Below the pieces are notes generated by a model. The model had not been told where the DNA came from, did not search any database, and worked only from the letters and a program-made list of their open reading frames with translations. A stretch of 64,000 bases of DNA, taken from the NCBI GenBank assembly GCA_964219355.1, contig CAXPOZ010000005.1:1-64000 (forward strand). The letters run 5' to 3'. Below are positions 1-8,102 of this stretch, piece by piece. Position 1 is the stretch's first letter; every line of letters begins with the position of its first letter. Both the position numbers and the translations under genes were made by a program. The stretch comes from Parvularcula sp964219355. Its GTDB lineage: Bacteria > Pseudomonadota > Alphaproteobacteria > Caulobacterales > Parvularculaceae.

Positions 1-1697
1 ACGACATCACCGGTAATGACGGCGATGACCTCATCTTTGGTGAAGCTGGCGAAGACAACCTTCAGGGTTCTGACGGTCAGGACACGATCCTGGGCGGCAT
101 CGGCGCTGACGACATCGACGGCGGCAAAGACGAAGACGTTCTGCTTGGCGAAGAAGGCCATGACGACGTTGACGGCGGCGCTGGCGACGACAAACTCTTC
201 GGTGGCGACGGCGACGACAGCCTGAACGGTAACGACGACGACGACTTCATGGAAGGTGAAGACGGCGCCGACGATCTCCGCGGCGGTCACGGCAACGACA
301 CCATGCTTGGTGGCGACGGCAACGACTCCATCACGGGTTCGGATGCCTTTGACGTTGAGCCGGGCTTCTTCGGCGACGACGGCGACGACAAAATCTTCGG
401 TGAAAATGGCGATGACGTCCTGCAAGGCGTTAACGGCAACGACTTCATCGACGGTGGCGACGATAACGACCTGATGTCTGGCGGCAATGGCGACGACGTC
501 ATTCGCGGCGAAGACGGCTGGGACGTTGCTTACGGTGATAGCGGCAATGACGCCATCGACGGCGGCAATGGCTGGGATATCCTCATCGGTGGCGAAGGCC
601 TCGATACGGTTCTCGGCGGCAACGGCGATGACTACATCGAAGGCAACGAAGGCGATGACTACCTCGACGGCGAAAACCACGACGACGTTGTCCTCGGTGG
701 CTACGGCGACGACACCATCGACGGCTCTGACGGCTGGGACGCGCTTTACGGCGAAGAAGGCAATGACGAGATCCAGGGCGGCAACGGCAACGACTATGCC
801 GATGGCGGTTCTGGCGATGACCTGATCGACGCTGGTAACTCAGCAACGATCCTCGTCGACTTCCTGCCGGAATTCGTTGGTGGCGACACTGTCCTTGGTG
901 GCACGGGCAACGACACGCTCTTCACGAGTGGCTCGGGCGATTACTTCATGGACGGTGAAGAAGACGACGACCTCATCATCGGTGGTGATGACCAGTTCGG
1001 TCTCTTCTCTGGCCTCGACTACCTCTTCGGTGGTGAGCATGACGATACGCTCGTCGGTCGTCAGGGTCTGAACGTTCTGCACGGTGAAGAAGGCGCCGAC
1101 GATTTCATCGTCGACCTCGTCGTCACCACGGACGCTGCAGGTAACATCACTGACATCGATGCGAATGGTCTCTTCGGGACCTACATCTATGACTTCGATG
1201 GCAACCAGGAAGATCAGCTTTGCTTCAACCTGACGCTGGCTGACGGTTCTGTTGGTGGCTTCACGGCTCGTGATTTCTTCGAAGCTCTCGATGACGCGAC
1301 GTCGCTCTACAGCGCAGATCTTCTGACCTATGTGCCGGAGCGCGATTACGAAGAAGGCGGCCTCGTCTTCACGGATAATGACCTTGTCATCGAATTCGAC
1401 AATGGCTCGTTCATCTACATCCGTGACGTCAGCCCGAACACCATCTTCGAACTCGGCGAAGTTCAGTCGCTCAATCCGTTCGCGGATACGCCGAAGAACT
1501 TCCAGGGCTTCTGGCAGACAGACGAAGAAGTCCTCACCTATGGCTTCGACAAGTACGAAGAGCCCTTCGTGCCTGGCGTCGACAAAGAGGTCATGGACAT
1601 GGAGCGTCCGGTCATGGAAGTCGGCCCGTTCGACATTCCTTCCGACGACTTCGTCAAAACCGAGCTCATGGATATCTTCGAAGCCTTCGTGCACTAA
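1..1697 (+). CDS. RTX (hemolysin-type Ca2+-binding repeat) protein, C-terminal part
   Basis: The reading frame is open from base 3, so the true start lies upstream of the window. The first ~280 visible codons are near-continuous glycine/aspartate nonapeptides of the GGxGxDxhx type, which bind Ca2+ and fold as a parallel beta-roll. About 190 non-repeat residues follow and contain acidic patches and the ending DIFEAFVH. A short hydrophobic tail after an acidic stretch suits a C-terminal type I secretion signal, so export by an ABC/MFP/TolC system is inferred. No secretion genes are visible. Repeat codons are strongly biased to GGC and GAC. Adhesin, protease or S-layer function cannot be decided without the N-terminus. 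Confidence 0.9.
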   Translation, partial: DITGNDGDDLIFGEAGEDNLQGSDGQDTILGGIGADDIDGGKDEDVLLGEEGHDDVDGGAGDDKLFGGDGDDSLNGNDDDDFMEGEDGADDLRGGHGNDTMLGGDGNDSITGSDAFDVEPGFFGDDGDDKIFGENGDDVLQGVNGNDFIDGGDDNDLMSGGNGDDVIRGEDGWDVAYGDSGNDAIDGGNGWDILIGGEGLDTVLGGNGDDYIEGNEGDDYLDGENHDDVVLGGYGDDTIDGSDGWDALYGEEGNDEIQGGNGNDYADGGSGDDLIDAGNSATILVDFLPEFVGGDTVLGGTGNDTLFTSGSGDYFMDGEEDDDLIIGGDDQFGLFSGLDYLFGGEHDDTLVGRQGLNVLHGEEGADDFIVDLVVTTDAAGNITDIDANGLFGTYIYDFDGNQEDQLCFNLTLADGSVGGFTARDFFEALDDATSLYSADLLTYVPERDYEEGGLVFTDNDLVIEFDNGSFIYIRDVSPNTIFELGEVQSLNPFADTPKNFQGFWQTDEEVLTYGFDKYEEPFVPGVDKEVMDMERPVMEVGPFDIPSDDFVKTELMDIFEAFVH

Positions 1698-1717
1698 GCA
1701 CTCAGGTTTCGGGTCCA

Positions 1718-1742
1718 GAGGGATCTCCCAAAGGGATCCCTC
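1718..1742. other. Perfect 8-bp inverted repeat after the RTX gene
   Basis: GAGGGATC at 1718-1725 pairs with GATCCCTC at 1735-1742 across a 9-base loop. It has no T-tract and sits just before the intrinsic terminator. It may protect the 3' end of the RTX mRNA. Confidence 0.4.
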
Positions 1743-1754
1743 ACTCGAATTGGG

Positions 1755-1788
1755 AAAGGCCGCTCTCACGAGCGGCCTTTTTCTTTTT
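1755..1788 (+). terminator. Intrinsic terminator of the RTX gene
   Basis: AAAGGCCGCT at 1755-1764 pairs with AGCGGCCTTT at 1771-1780 around a 6-base loop, followed by TTCTTTTT. The A-rich 5' side means it could also end argH transcripts arriving from the other strand. Confidence 0.9.
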
Positions 1789-1846
1789 GTGGAATAGTCA
1801 AGGGAATGCCGCGCAGTGCGCGCCATTGATCCGCATAAGGTCTATA

Positions 1847-3259
1847 TCAGCTCAAGCGCATCTGCCATTTGGCAAGCTCCCGCGTCACTGCTTCCGGCGC
1901 CGGCCCGCCAATATGCTTGCGCGCCGCGACGGAGGCTTCGACCGTCACCGCCTCCCTCACCTTGCCCGTGAGTTCGGGATGGGCCGATTTTAGGGCTTCA
2001 TCGGAAAGCTCATGCAGATCGGTCTCGGTCTTCTCGGCCGTTGCGACGAGCCGCCCGACGACATGATGGGCTTCGCGGAACGGAATGTTCAGCTCTCGGA
2101 CGAGCCAGTCGGCAAGATCCACCGCTGTCGTATAGCCGACGCCGGCCGCCGCTTTCATGGCGTCTTTGTTGACGATCAGGCTGCCGGTGACACCCGCCGC
2201 AATCGTCAGGCACGCCCCCAGCGTATCGAGCGCATCGAAAACCGGTTCCTTGTCTTCCTGCATGTCCTTTGAATAGGCAAGCGGCAGGCCCTTCATCGTC
2301 ACGGCCAGCGTGTTGAAGGCGCCTATCACCCTCCCCGTCTTACCGCGCAGGAGTTCTGCCGCATCGGGATTACGCTTTTGCGGCATGATCGAAGAGCCGG
2401 TCGAAAACGCATCCGAGCATTTGACGAACCCGAAGGCCGCCGTAGACCAGATGATCACCTCTTCGGCAAAGCGCGACAGGGTGATCGCCCCAAGCGAAGC
2501 GGCAGACAATGCCTCCAGCGCAAAATCCCGTGAACTGACAGAATCAAGCGAGTTTGCCGTTGGCCTGTCGAAGCCGAGCGCTTTCGCCGTCATCTCCCGG
2601 TCGATCGGATGGGACGTGCCCGCCAACGCCGCGGCCCCCAGCGGGCATTCATTTAGCCGCGCCCTTGCATCGGCATAACGTCCAAGATCGCGCTCCGCCA
2701 TTTCGGCATAAGCGAGCAGATGATGGGCGAAGGTCACCGGCGTTGCCGGCTGTAAATGCGTGAAGCCCGGCATCACCGTGTCGACATGATCCGCAGCCAG
2801 CGTCACCAGCGCCTTCTGCCAGTCACGGGTCGCCTCGATCAGTCCATCGAGCGTACCGCGCACCCAGAGTTTGAAGTCGGTTGCGACCTGATCATTCCGT
2901 GAACGGCCGGTATGAAGCCGCCCCGCTGCATCGCCGATCAGCTCGGCCAGCCGCCCCTCAACATTCATATGGATGTCTTCAAGCGCTTCGGAGAATTCAA
3001 ACCGGCCTTCGGTGATTTCCGTCTCGACCTGATCGAGCCCGGAGAGGATCGCGTCCCGGTCGGCCTCGGAGATGATCCCCTGGCTCGCCAGCATGGCCGC
3101 ATGGGCGCGCGAGCCGGCAATGTCCTCTGCGGCAAGGCGCTGGTCAAAACCGATCGAGGCATTGAACCGCTGCATCACATCGGACGGCGCTTCGCTGAAC
3201 CGCCCGCCCCACATGGCATTCACACCGGATTTGCCCGTCTCGTCTTTTTTGCCGGTCAT
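1847..3259 (-). CDS. argH: Argininosuccinate lyase
   Basis: Splits argininosuccinate into arginine and fumarate, the last step of arginine synthesis. The 470-residue product carries the superfamily signature GSSIMPQKRNPD (about 288-299, with the catalytic Ser), THLQPAT (about 167-173, His) and GRSRNDQ (about 118-124). The frame is open to 3370. I place the start at ATG 3259 because GGAGA lies 6 bases upstream and the WGGRF block then begins near residue 17, as in the family. It is divergent from the argF' operon, with about 90 bases to the leader peptide. A TTGACA hexamer occurs on this strand at 3334-3339, but no convincing -10 follows it. Confidence 0.96.
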   Translation of the reverse strand: MTGKKDETGKSGVNAMWGGRFSEAPSDVMQRFNASIGFDQRLAAEDIAGSRAHAAMLASQGIISEADRDAILSGLDQVETEITEGRFEFSEALEDIHMNVEGRLAELIGDAAGRLHTGRSRNDQVATDFKLWVRGTLDGLIEATRDWQKALVTLAADHVDTVMPGFTHLQPATPVTFAHHLLAYAEMAERDLGRYADARARLNECPLGAAALAGTSHPIDREMTAKALGFDRPTANSLDSVSSRDFALEALSAASLGAITLSRFAEEVIIWSTAAFGFVKCSDAFSTGSSIMPQKRNPDAAELLRGKTGRVIGAFNTLAVTMKGLPLAYSKDMQEDKEPVFDALDTLGACLTIAAGVTGSLIVNKDAMKAAAGVGYTTAVDLADWLVRELNIPFREAHHVVGRLVATAEKTETDLHELSDEALKSAHPELTGKVREAVTVEASVAARKHIGGPAPEAVTRELAKWQMRLS

Positions 3260-3294
3260 GATCTTCTCCATCTCGGTGCCGATACATTTTGGAC

Positions 3295-3322
3295 TTGCAC
3301 CTTTGCTGCGTGCGTGTGTAGC
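3295..3322 (+). promoter_or_regulatory. Candidate promoter of the arginine leader/operon
   Basis: TTGCAC (3295-3300), a 16-base spacer, then TGTAGC (3317-3322). The same layout (TTGGGG, 16 bases, TGTAGC) precedes purM, and there the -10 and following bases match in 12 of 14 positions (3317-3330 against 22611-22624). Transcription would start near 3329, just before the leader ribosome site at 3338. Confidence 0.45.
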
Positions 3323-3350
3323 TTGCCGCAATCTGTCAAGGAGTGTCTCC

Positions 3351-3428
3351 GTGAAGACATTTGTGACCAACTTCGATATGGGATTGTCGCGACGCCGCCG
3401 AAACGCGTGCGCGCGCCGTTGCGGCTAA
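3351..3428 (+). CDS. Arginine-rich leader peptide of the arg operon (putative)
   Basis: A 25-codon ORF starts with GTG at 3351, behind a full Shine-Dalgarno AAGGAG (3338-3343, 7-base spacing). Codons 14-17 are four consecutive Arg (CGA CGC CGC CGA) and codons 22-23 are Arg again (CGC CGT), giving 6 Arg in 25 residues, all near the 3' end. The ORF stops at 3426-3428, inside the loop of an 8-bp hairpin and 24 bases before a terminator stem. The layout matches trp/his-type attenuator peptides and lies directly upstream of arginine biosynthesis genes. Peptide function as an arginine sensor is inferred. Confidence 0.75.
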   Translation: MKTFVTNFDMGLSRRRRNACARRCG

Positions 3429-3477
3429 CCGCAGCGACGTTCCCCGCACGCGCCCGGCCTCGTTGCCGGGTTTTTTT
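3417..3477 (+). promoter_or_regulatory. Attenuator: competing hairpins ending in an intrinsic terminator
   Basis: Three segments are visible. Segment 1, CGTTGCGG (3417-3424), overlaps Arg codon 23 and pairs with segment 2, CCGCAGCG (3429-3436), around loop CTAA. Segment 2 can instead pair with CGTTGCCGG (3461-3469) with one bulged C; this hides the 3' arm of the terminator. The terminator is CCCGGC (3453-3458) with GCCGGG (3465-3470) followed by seven T (3471-3477). A ribosome stalled at the Arg codons would cover segment 1 and favour the antiterminator. A ribosome reaching the stop would cover segment 2 and allow termination. Pairings were read by eye; energies were not computed. Confidence 0.7.
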
Positions 3478-3485
3478 ATGCCTCA

Positions 3486-4505
3486 ATGAAAAGGATCAGA
3501 CCGATTACACACCGTCATTTCTTATCGACCGCCGACTGGTCGCAGGCCGAACTGCAGGGTCTGCTCGATAGTGCCGCTCAGCTTCGCGGCAAGCGCGATG
3601 AAGGTCTTGCCGGCAAGAAAGCGGCGCTGATCTTCTATAATCCGTCATTGCGTACACGGACCTCCTTTCAGGTGGCGATGCTGGAACAGGGCGGCGATGC
3701 CATCGTACTCGATGCCGCCGGGACATGGCCGCTCGAAATCGAGGACGGCGTCGTCATGGACGGTACGGCAGAAGAACATGTCCGTGAGGCAGCGCGCGTC
3801 CTTTCGACCTATGTCGATGTGATCTGCATCCGCGCCTTCCCGAAATTCCAAGACTGGCAGGTTGACCGTCAGGACCTGCTGATCCGCGCCTTTGCCGAGC
3901 ACGCGACCGTGCCGGTCGTGAATATGGAGACGATCGTTCACCCCTGTCAGGAGCTGGCGCTAATGCGCACGCTTCAGGACCGGCTGGGTGAGGTGAAGAA
4001 GAAGAAATTCGTCCTCACCTGGACCTATCACCCCAAGCCACTGAACACGGCGGTCGCCAACTCTGCGCTTTTGATCTCGTCGAAATTCGGGATGGATGTG
4101 ACCCTCCTCTGTCCGACACCGGAATATCTTCTCGATGAACGCTATATGACAGCGGCAGAAGGTTTCGCGAAGGAATATGGCGGGTCGCTGACTGTCAGCC
4201 ATAACCCCGAGGAAGCCTATGACGGCGCCGATGTCGTCTATGCCAAAAGCTGGGGTGCGCTCCCCTATTTTGGCCGCTGGGAAGAGGAAAAACCGATCCG
4301 GGATGCCCATAAGCATTTCATCGTCGATGCAAAGAAAATGGCCCTCACCAATAATGGCCTCTTCAGCCATTGCCTGCCCATGCGCCGCAACATCAAGGTG
4401 ACGGATGCCGTCGCCGACAGTCCGAATGCGGTCTTTATCGAAGAGGCGGCGAACCGCCTGCCCGTCCAGAAAGCAGTGCTTAAAACCCTGCTCGGCGGCG
4501 AATAA
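3486..4505 (+). CDS. argF': N-acetylornithine carbamoyltransferase
   Basis: Transfers the carbamoyl group to N-acetylornithine, giving N-acetylcitrulline. Of 339 residues, YNPSLRTRTSF (51-61) is the carbamoyl-phosphate loop and HPCQ (152-155) the second conserved motif. The sequence resembles Xanthomonas AOTCase, not ornithine OTC. Shared blocks are WPLE (81-84), TWTYHPKPLNTAVANSAL (from 178) and KSWGALP. Glu96 in DGTAEEH aligns with Xanthomonas Glu92, the residue reported to select the acetyl over the succinyl substrate. The ATG lies 8 bases after the leader terminator U-tract and has no clear Shine-Dalgarno. A 3-codon ORF (3478-3489) overlaps it by ATGA, so coupled initiation is possible. 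Confidence 0.95.
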   Translation: MKRIRPITHRHFLSTADWSQAELQGLLDSAAQLRGKRDEGLAGKKAALIFYNPSLRTRTSFQVAMLEQGGDAIVLDAAGTWPLEIEDGVVMDGTAEEHVREAARVLSTYVDVICIRAFPKFQDWQVDRQDLLIRAFAEHATVPVVNMETIVHPCQELALMRTLQDRLGEVKKKKFVLTWTYHPKPLNTAVANSALLISSKFGMDVTLLCPTPEYLLDERYMTAAEGFAKEYGGSLTVSHNPEEAYDGADVVYAKSWGALPYFGRWEEEKPIRDAHKHFIVDAKKMALTNNGLFSHCLPMRRNIKVTDAVADSPNAVFIEEAANRLPVQKAVLKTLLGGE

Positions 4506-4516
4506 GGAGTATTCAA

Positions 4517-5722
4517 ATGTCCAAGGGTAAAGTTGTTCTCGCCTTCTCGGGCGGTCTTGATACCAGTTATTGCGTCGTCTGGCTGAAGGAACAGGGCTGG
4601 GACGTCGTCACCTATTTTGTCGACACGGCCGGCCCCGGCAGTGCGGAAGCCTCCCCCGAAGAGGTCGAGGCGCGCGCGAAAGAACTCGGCGCGGTCGAGC
4701 ACCATTCGGTCGAGGCCGCAGGCCGTCTGTGGGATGAGATCGTCACCCCGTTGATCCGGGCGGGCGAATGGCGTCAGGGGCGCTATCCCCTTCTTTGTGC
4801 GGACCGTTATCTGATCGTCAAACTCGGCGTTGAGATTGCGAAAAAGACCGGCGCCGATGCTATCGCGCATGGCTGCACCGGCATGGGCAATGATCAGGTC
4901 CGTTTTGACCGGTCGATTGCCGCGCTTGGTGGACTCAAATCGCTCGCACCGATCCGCGAAGTGCCGCGCGATGCCGGCAATGTCCGGGAATATGAGCGCA
5001 AATATCTCGAAGATCGTGGCTTTGAAGTCCCCGCCTCGCAGAAACTCTATACAATCAACCAGAACCTTCTGGGCACGACCTTTTCCGGCCGGGAGATTGA
5101 TGACTGGAAGACCCCGTCTGACAAGGCGCGCTCGCTGACCAAGCCCGCCGGAGACTGGCCGACACATCCGCTGGAGCTGACGATCCAGTTCGAGAACGGT
5201 GTTGCGGTGGCCATCGATGGCCAGCCCGTCCCGGGCCCAGATCTTCTGAGCCGTCTCAACCGCGAATTCGGCGCTTACGGCGTCGGTTACGGCACCTATA
5301 CGGGCGACACGCTTGTTGGCTTGAAAGGACGCATCGCGTTCGAGGCCCCGGGTCTCATCGCGCTCGAAGCCGCGCACAGGGCGCTTGAGCAAGGCGTCTT
5401 CACCATGGCGCAGAACGATTTCAAACCGATGGTTGCCCGCAAATGGGCGGACCTTGTCTATGATGGCGGCTATTTCGATCCCCTCCGTTCACAGATCGAA
5501 GACTTCATCACCTCTACGCAAGAACGGGTCACCGGCAATGTCACGCTGATGACCAGCGGCGGAAGGGTCGATGCGGTCGAGATTACCTCCGACTACCTCC
5601 TTCGCCGGGATGGGGCGACCTATGCGCAGGCGGCAGACTGGACGGCTGAGGAAGCCACCGGCTTCATCAAGCTGGTCGGTCAGTCGGCGGCCCTCTGGAC
5701 TCTTGTCGGCGACAAGGACTGA
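4517..5722 (+). CDS. argG: Argininosuccinate synthase (citrulline/acetylcitrulline pathway)
   Basis: ATP-dependent condensation of citrulline with aspartate. The PP-loop AFSGGLDTS is at residues 9-17 and the second nucleotide/substrate block GCTGMGNDQVRFD at 119-131. The usual GKGNDQ Lys is Met here, a variation seen by eye only. Length is 401 residues, normal for the family. Strong Shine-Dalgarno AAGGAG (4504-4509), 11 bases after argF'. In the AOTC route citrulline reaches ArgG after deacetylation by the next gene. Second gene of the argF' operon. Confidence 0.96.
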   Translation: MSKGKVVLAFSGGLDTSYCVVWLKEQGWDVVTYFVDTAGPGSAEASPEEVEARAKELGAVEHHSVEAAGRLWDEIVTPLIRAGEWRQGRYPLLCADRYLIVKLGVEIAKKTGADAIAHGCTGMGNDQVRFDRSIAALGGLKSLAPIREVPRDAGNVREYERKYLEDRGFEVPASQKLYTINQNLLGTTFSGREIDDWKTPSDKARSLTKPAGDWPTHPLELTIQFENGVAVAIDGQPVPGPDLLSRLNREFGAYGVGYGTYTGDTLVGLKGRIAFEAPGLIALEAAHRALEQGVFTMAQNDFKPMVARKWADLVYDGGYFDPLRSQIEDFITSTQERVTGNVTLMTSGGRVDAVEITSDYLLRRDGATYAQAADWTAEEATGFIKLVGQSAALWTLVGDKD

Positions 5723-5728
5723 TTTTTC

Positions 5729-6787
5729 GTGACGTTTTCTCTTGATACGGTCCTTGATCACCTCGAAGCCCTTGTCGGATTTGACAGCCAGAACCCGCCG
5801 CGGTCACTAACACCGCAGGCGGATCTTTTCGGCTGGCTCGATGCCCATGCGCCGGGTTTTGAGACATCCGTGCTAGATTACGGTGATGGCTGCCTTGGCT
5901 GGTATGCAAAGCGTGGCGAGGCAAAGACACTTTTCAATGTCCATCTCGACACCGTGCCGATTGCGCCCGGCTGGACGCAAGATCCGCACAAAATGACGCG
6001 GGCAGATGACCGCGCCATCGGCCTTGGCACCTGCGATATCAAGGGGGCAGCAGCCTGCCTTCTGGATGTTGCAGCCAAAACGGATGGCCCCATGGCGCTC
6101 CTCTTCACGACCGATGAAGAAGCCGGCCAGAGCGATGCCGTACACGGATACCTAAAAGAGACGCGGCCTTATGATCGCGTGATCGTCTCCGAACCCACAA
6201 AAGCGAAGGCGACGCCGCAGCATCGCGGCATTCTCTCGGCGGAAGCCAATTTTAAGGGAATGTCCGGCCACGCTTCAAAGGGCGGTGTCTCAGCTGTCCA
6301 TGCGGCGGCGAAATTCGTGATCGACGCCCTCGCTTTGCCATGGGCTGCGGATTACCGGCTCAATTTCGGGCGTATCGAAGGCGGCGTGAAACCGAATATG
6401 GTGGCGGCAGACTGTCTCGTTCGCTTCGGCTTTCGCGGCCTGCCCGGCGCCGATACCGTCTCGCGCCTAGAAGAGATCCGCGCGCTGGCAGGCGATGAGC
6501 TGGTCTCGCTTGAAAAACGCTTTGAGGGTCCGCCTCTCCCTATTGCTGATGAGAAAGCGCAGGCCGGACAAAAGGCCCTGATGGACTGGGCTGCCGGGAT
6601 CGGCCTTGTTCTTGGTGAGCCGGTTGATTTCTGGACGGAGGCGTCGCTCTTTGCTGCCGCCGGATATCCCGCTCTCGTGCTTGGTCCCGGCGATATCGCC
6701 CAGGCCCATGCGGCGGATGAATTCGTTCTTTATGCGGACCTCGAGGCCGCCTTCAATGCCTATATGAGGATCATGACGCATGGCTGA
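5729..6787 (+). CDS. argE': N-acetyl-L-citrulline deacetylase (M20 family)
   Basis: Zn-dependent deacetylase that makes citrulline from N-acetylcitrulline. The 352-residue M20 protein has HLD (His72, Asp74), a bridging Asp103 in LGTCDIKG, and the catalytic Glu pair in TTDEEAG (130-131). Blocks FNVHLDTVP, FWTEASLFAA and GPGDIAQAHAADEFV match Xanthomonas acetylcitrulline deacetylase as I remember it, and the gene order is the same. GTG start at 5729, six bases after argG. Ordinary ArgE acetylornithine deacetylase is the alternative, but the neighbouring AOTCase makes acetylcitrulline the logical substrate. Confidence 0.9.
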   Translation: MTFSLDTVLDHLEALVGFDSQNPPRSLTPQADLFGWLDAHAPGFETSVLDYGDGCLGWYAKRGEAKTLFNVHLDTVPIAPGWTQDPHKMTRADDRAIGLGTCDIKGAAACLLDVAAKTDGPMALLFTTDEEAGQSDAVHGYLKETRPYDRVIVSEPTKAKATPQHRGILSAEANFKGMSGHASKGGVSAVHAAAKFVIDALALPWAADYRLNFGRIEGGVKPNMVAADCLVRFGFRGLPGADTVSRLEEIRALAGDELVSLEKRFEGPPLPIADEKAQAGQKALMDWAAGIGLVLGEPVDFWTEASLFAAAGYPALVLGPGDIAQAHAADEFVLYADLEAAFNAYMRIMTHG

Positions 6788-8102
6788 CGGACCGGTCAAA
6801 ACCGCGCTCACGGAGCTTCTCGGCCAGATCCGGGACGGCAAGGAAATCCGCACCTATCTTGACCGTTTCGGCGCGGCGGGCGGCACCAGCTTTGCGATTT
6901 TCAAGCTCGGTGGCGCGGTCCTTCGCGATGATCTTGAAACGGTCGCGGCGGGTCTTGCTCTCCTCAACACGGTCGGGCTGACCCCCATCGTTGTTCACGG
7001 CGCCGGCCCCCAGCTTGATGAAGCCATCGCCGCCGCTGGGGTCGATGCCGGCAAGAAAGACGGCCTTCGTGTCTCGACCCCGGAAGTCATGGATGTCGTC
7101 AGCACGATCGCCATGCGGACGACCATCGCCCTTTCATCCGCCATCGGCCAACAGGGCGGGCACACTGCCGTTGTTCCACCTGCGGCCATCCGAGCCCGGA
7201 TTGTCGATGAAGAAAAATATGGCCGCGTCGGTGATCCGCTGGCGGTCGATCTCGAAACCATCTCCGCGATTACCGATGCGGGCAGCATCCCGCTGATCAG
7301 CAATATCGGCGTCGATGAGGCGGGACGCCTCGTCAATATCAATGCCGATGCCGTCGCGCGCGCGCTTGCCCTCGCCTTCGAGCCGTTGAAGATCGTTTTC
7401 GTCACCGGCACCGGCGGGCTTCTCGATAATGAAGGTGATCTGATCACCTCGATCAACCTCAATGCCGAGCTTGAGCAGATGATCAAGGATGGCACGGTCC
7501 ATTCCGGCATGCAGCTCAAGCTCGAAGAGATCGGCAAGCTGTTGTCTGAACTGCCGCCCTCAACCTCTGTTTCGATTACCTCACCTGACGGGATCGTCCG
7601 TGAGCTGTTCACCCATGGAGGACAGGGCACGCTGGTTCGGCTCGGTGAGCAATATGAGCGCCATGAGACGATCGAAGATGTCGATGTGCCCCGCCTCAAA
7701 CGCCTCATCGAACGCGCTTTCGGCAAGACCCTGCCGGCGGGATATCTTGAAAGCCTGCCGATCCACCGGATCTATGTCTCGGAAGGATACCGGACGGCTG
7801 CGGTGCTCATCAAACTCGGCGATGCCGTCCTGCTCGACAAATTCGTGGTCGATCCAGATGCGCGCGGTGAGGGCCTGACCCACGGCCTCTGGCGATTAAT
7901 GATTGAGGACGAGCCTGTCGTTTACTGGCGTTCGCGTCAGACTAATGGATTCAACGGCTTTTACATGTCGCATGCGGATGGATTCGTCCGGCGCGGCATC
8001 TGGAATATCTTCTGGACCGGCCGCCCCGGCCTTGGAGAAGCAGCTTCCATCATTGAAGATGTCGCCGCTCGTACCCCGAGTTTCATTGAGGATGCATCAT
8101 GA
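6780..8102 (+). CDS. argAB: Bifunctional N-acetylglutamate synthase/kinase (NAGS-K)
   Basis: Catalyses the first two steps of arginine synthesis. Residues ~1-285 form an amino-acid-kinase domain (FKLGGAV near 41-47, HGAGPQLDEA near 73-82). Residues ~290-440 form a GNAT acetyltransferase domain (SEGYRTAAVL, LDKFVVDPDARGEGL). The length of 440 residues matches the Maricaulis/Xanthomonas NAGS-K class rather than classical ArgA (kinase-like plus GNAT but no kinase activity). The start overlaps the argE' stop by 8 bases. In characterised family members arginine feeds back on the enzyme; this would complement the attenuator control inferred upstream. Confidence 0.95.
   Translation: MADGPVKTALTELLGQIRDGKEIRTYLDRFGAAGGTSFAIFKLGGAVLRDDLETVAAGLALLNTVGLTPIVVHGAGPQLDEAIAAAGVDAGKKDGLRVSTPEVMDVVSTIAMRTTIALSSAIGQQGGHTAVVPPAAIRARIVDEEKYGRVGDPLAVDLETISAITDAGSIPLISNIGVDEAGRLVNINADAVARALALAFEPLKIVFVTGTGGLLDNEGDLITSINLNAELEQMIKDGTVHSGMQLKLEEIGKLLSELPPSTSVSITSPDGIVRELFTHGGQGTLVRLGEQYERHETIEDVDVPRLKRLIERAFGKTLPAGYLESLPIHRIYVSEGYRTAAVLIKLGDAVLLDKFVVDPDARGEGLTHGLWRLMIEDEPVVYWRSRQTNGFNGFYMSHADGFVRRGIWNIFWTGRPGLGEAASIIEDVAARTPSFIEDAS

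Noticed and set aside
1..840. Tandem repeats as a CRISPR array or satellite
   Set aside because: The repeats are coding nonapeptides without conserved spacers.
840..1826. 328-codon ORF on the minus strand across the RTX gene
   Set aside because: Antisense shadow of the repeat codons; Val/Glu/Arg-rich translation with no domain.
3334..3339. Perfect TTGACA on the minus strand as an argH promoter
   Set aside because: No acceptable -10 sequence at 16-18 bases.
3478..3489. Three-codon ORF overlapping the argF' start
   Set aside because: Too short to judge; mentioned only as possible coupling.
4265..5392. 375-codon minus-strand ORF over argF'/argG
   Set aside because: Shadow of argG; no ribosome site or motif.
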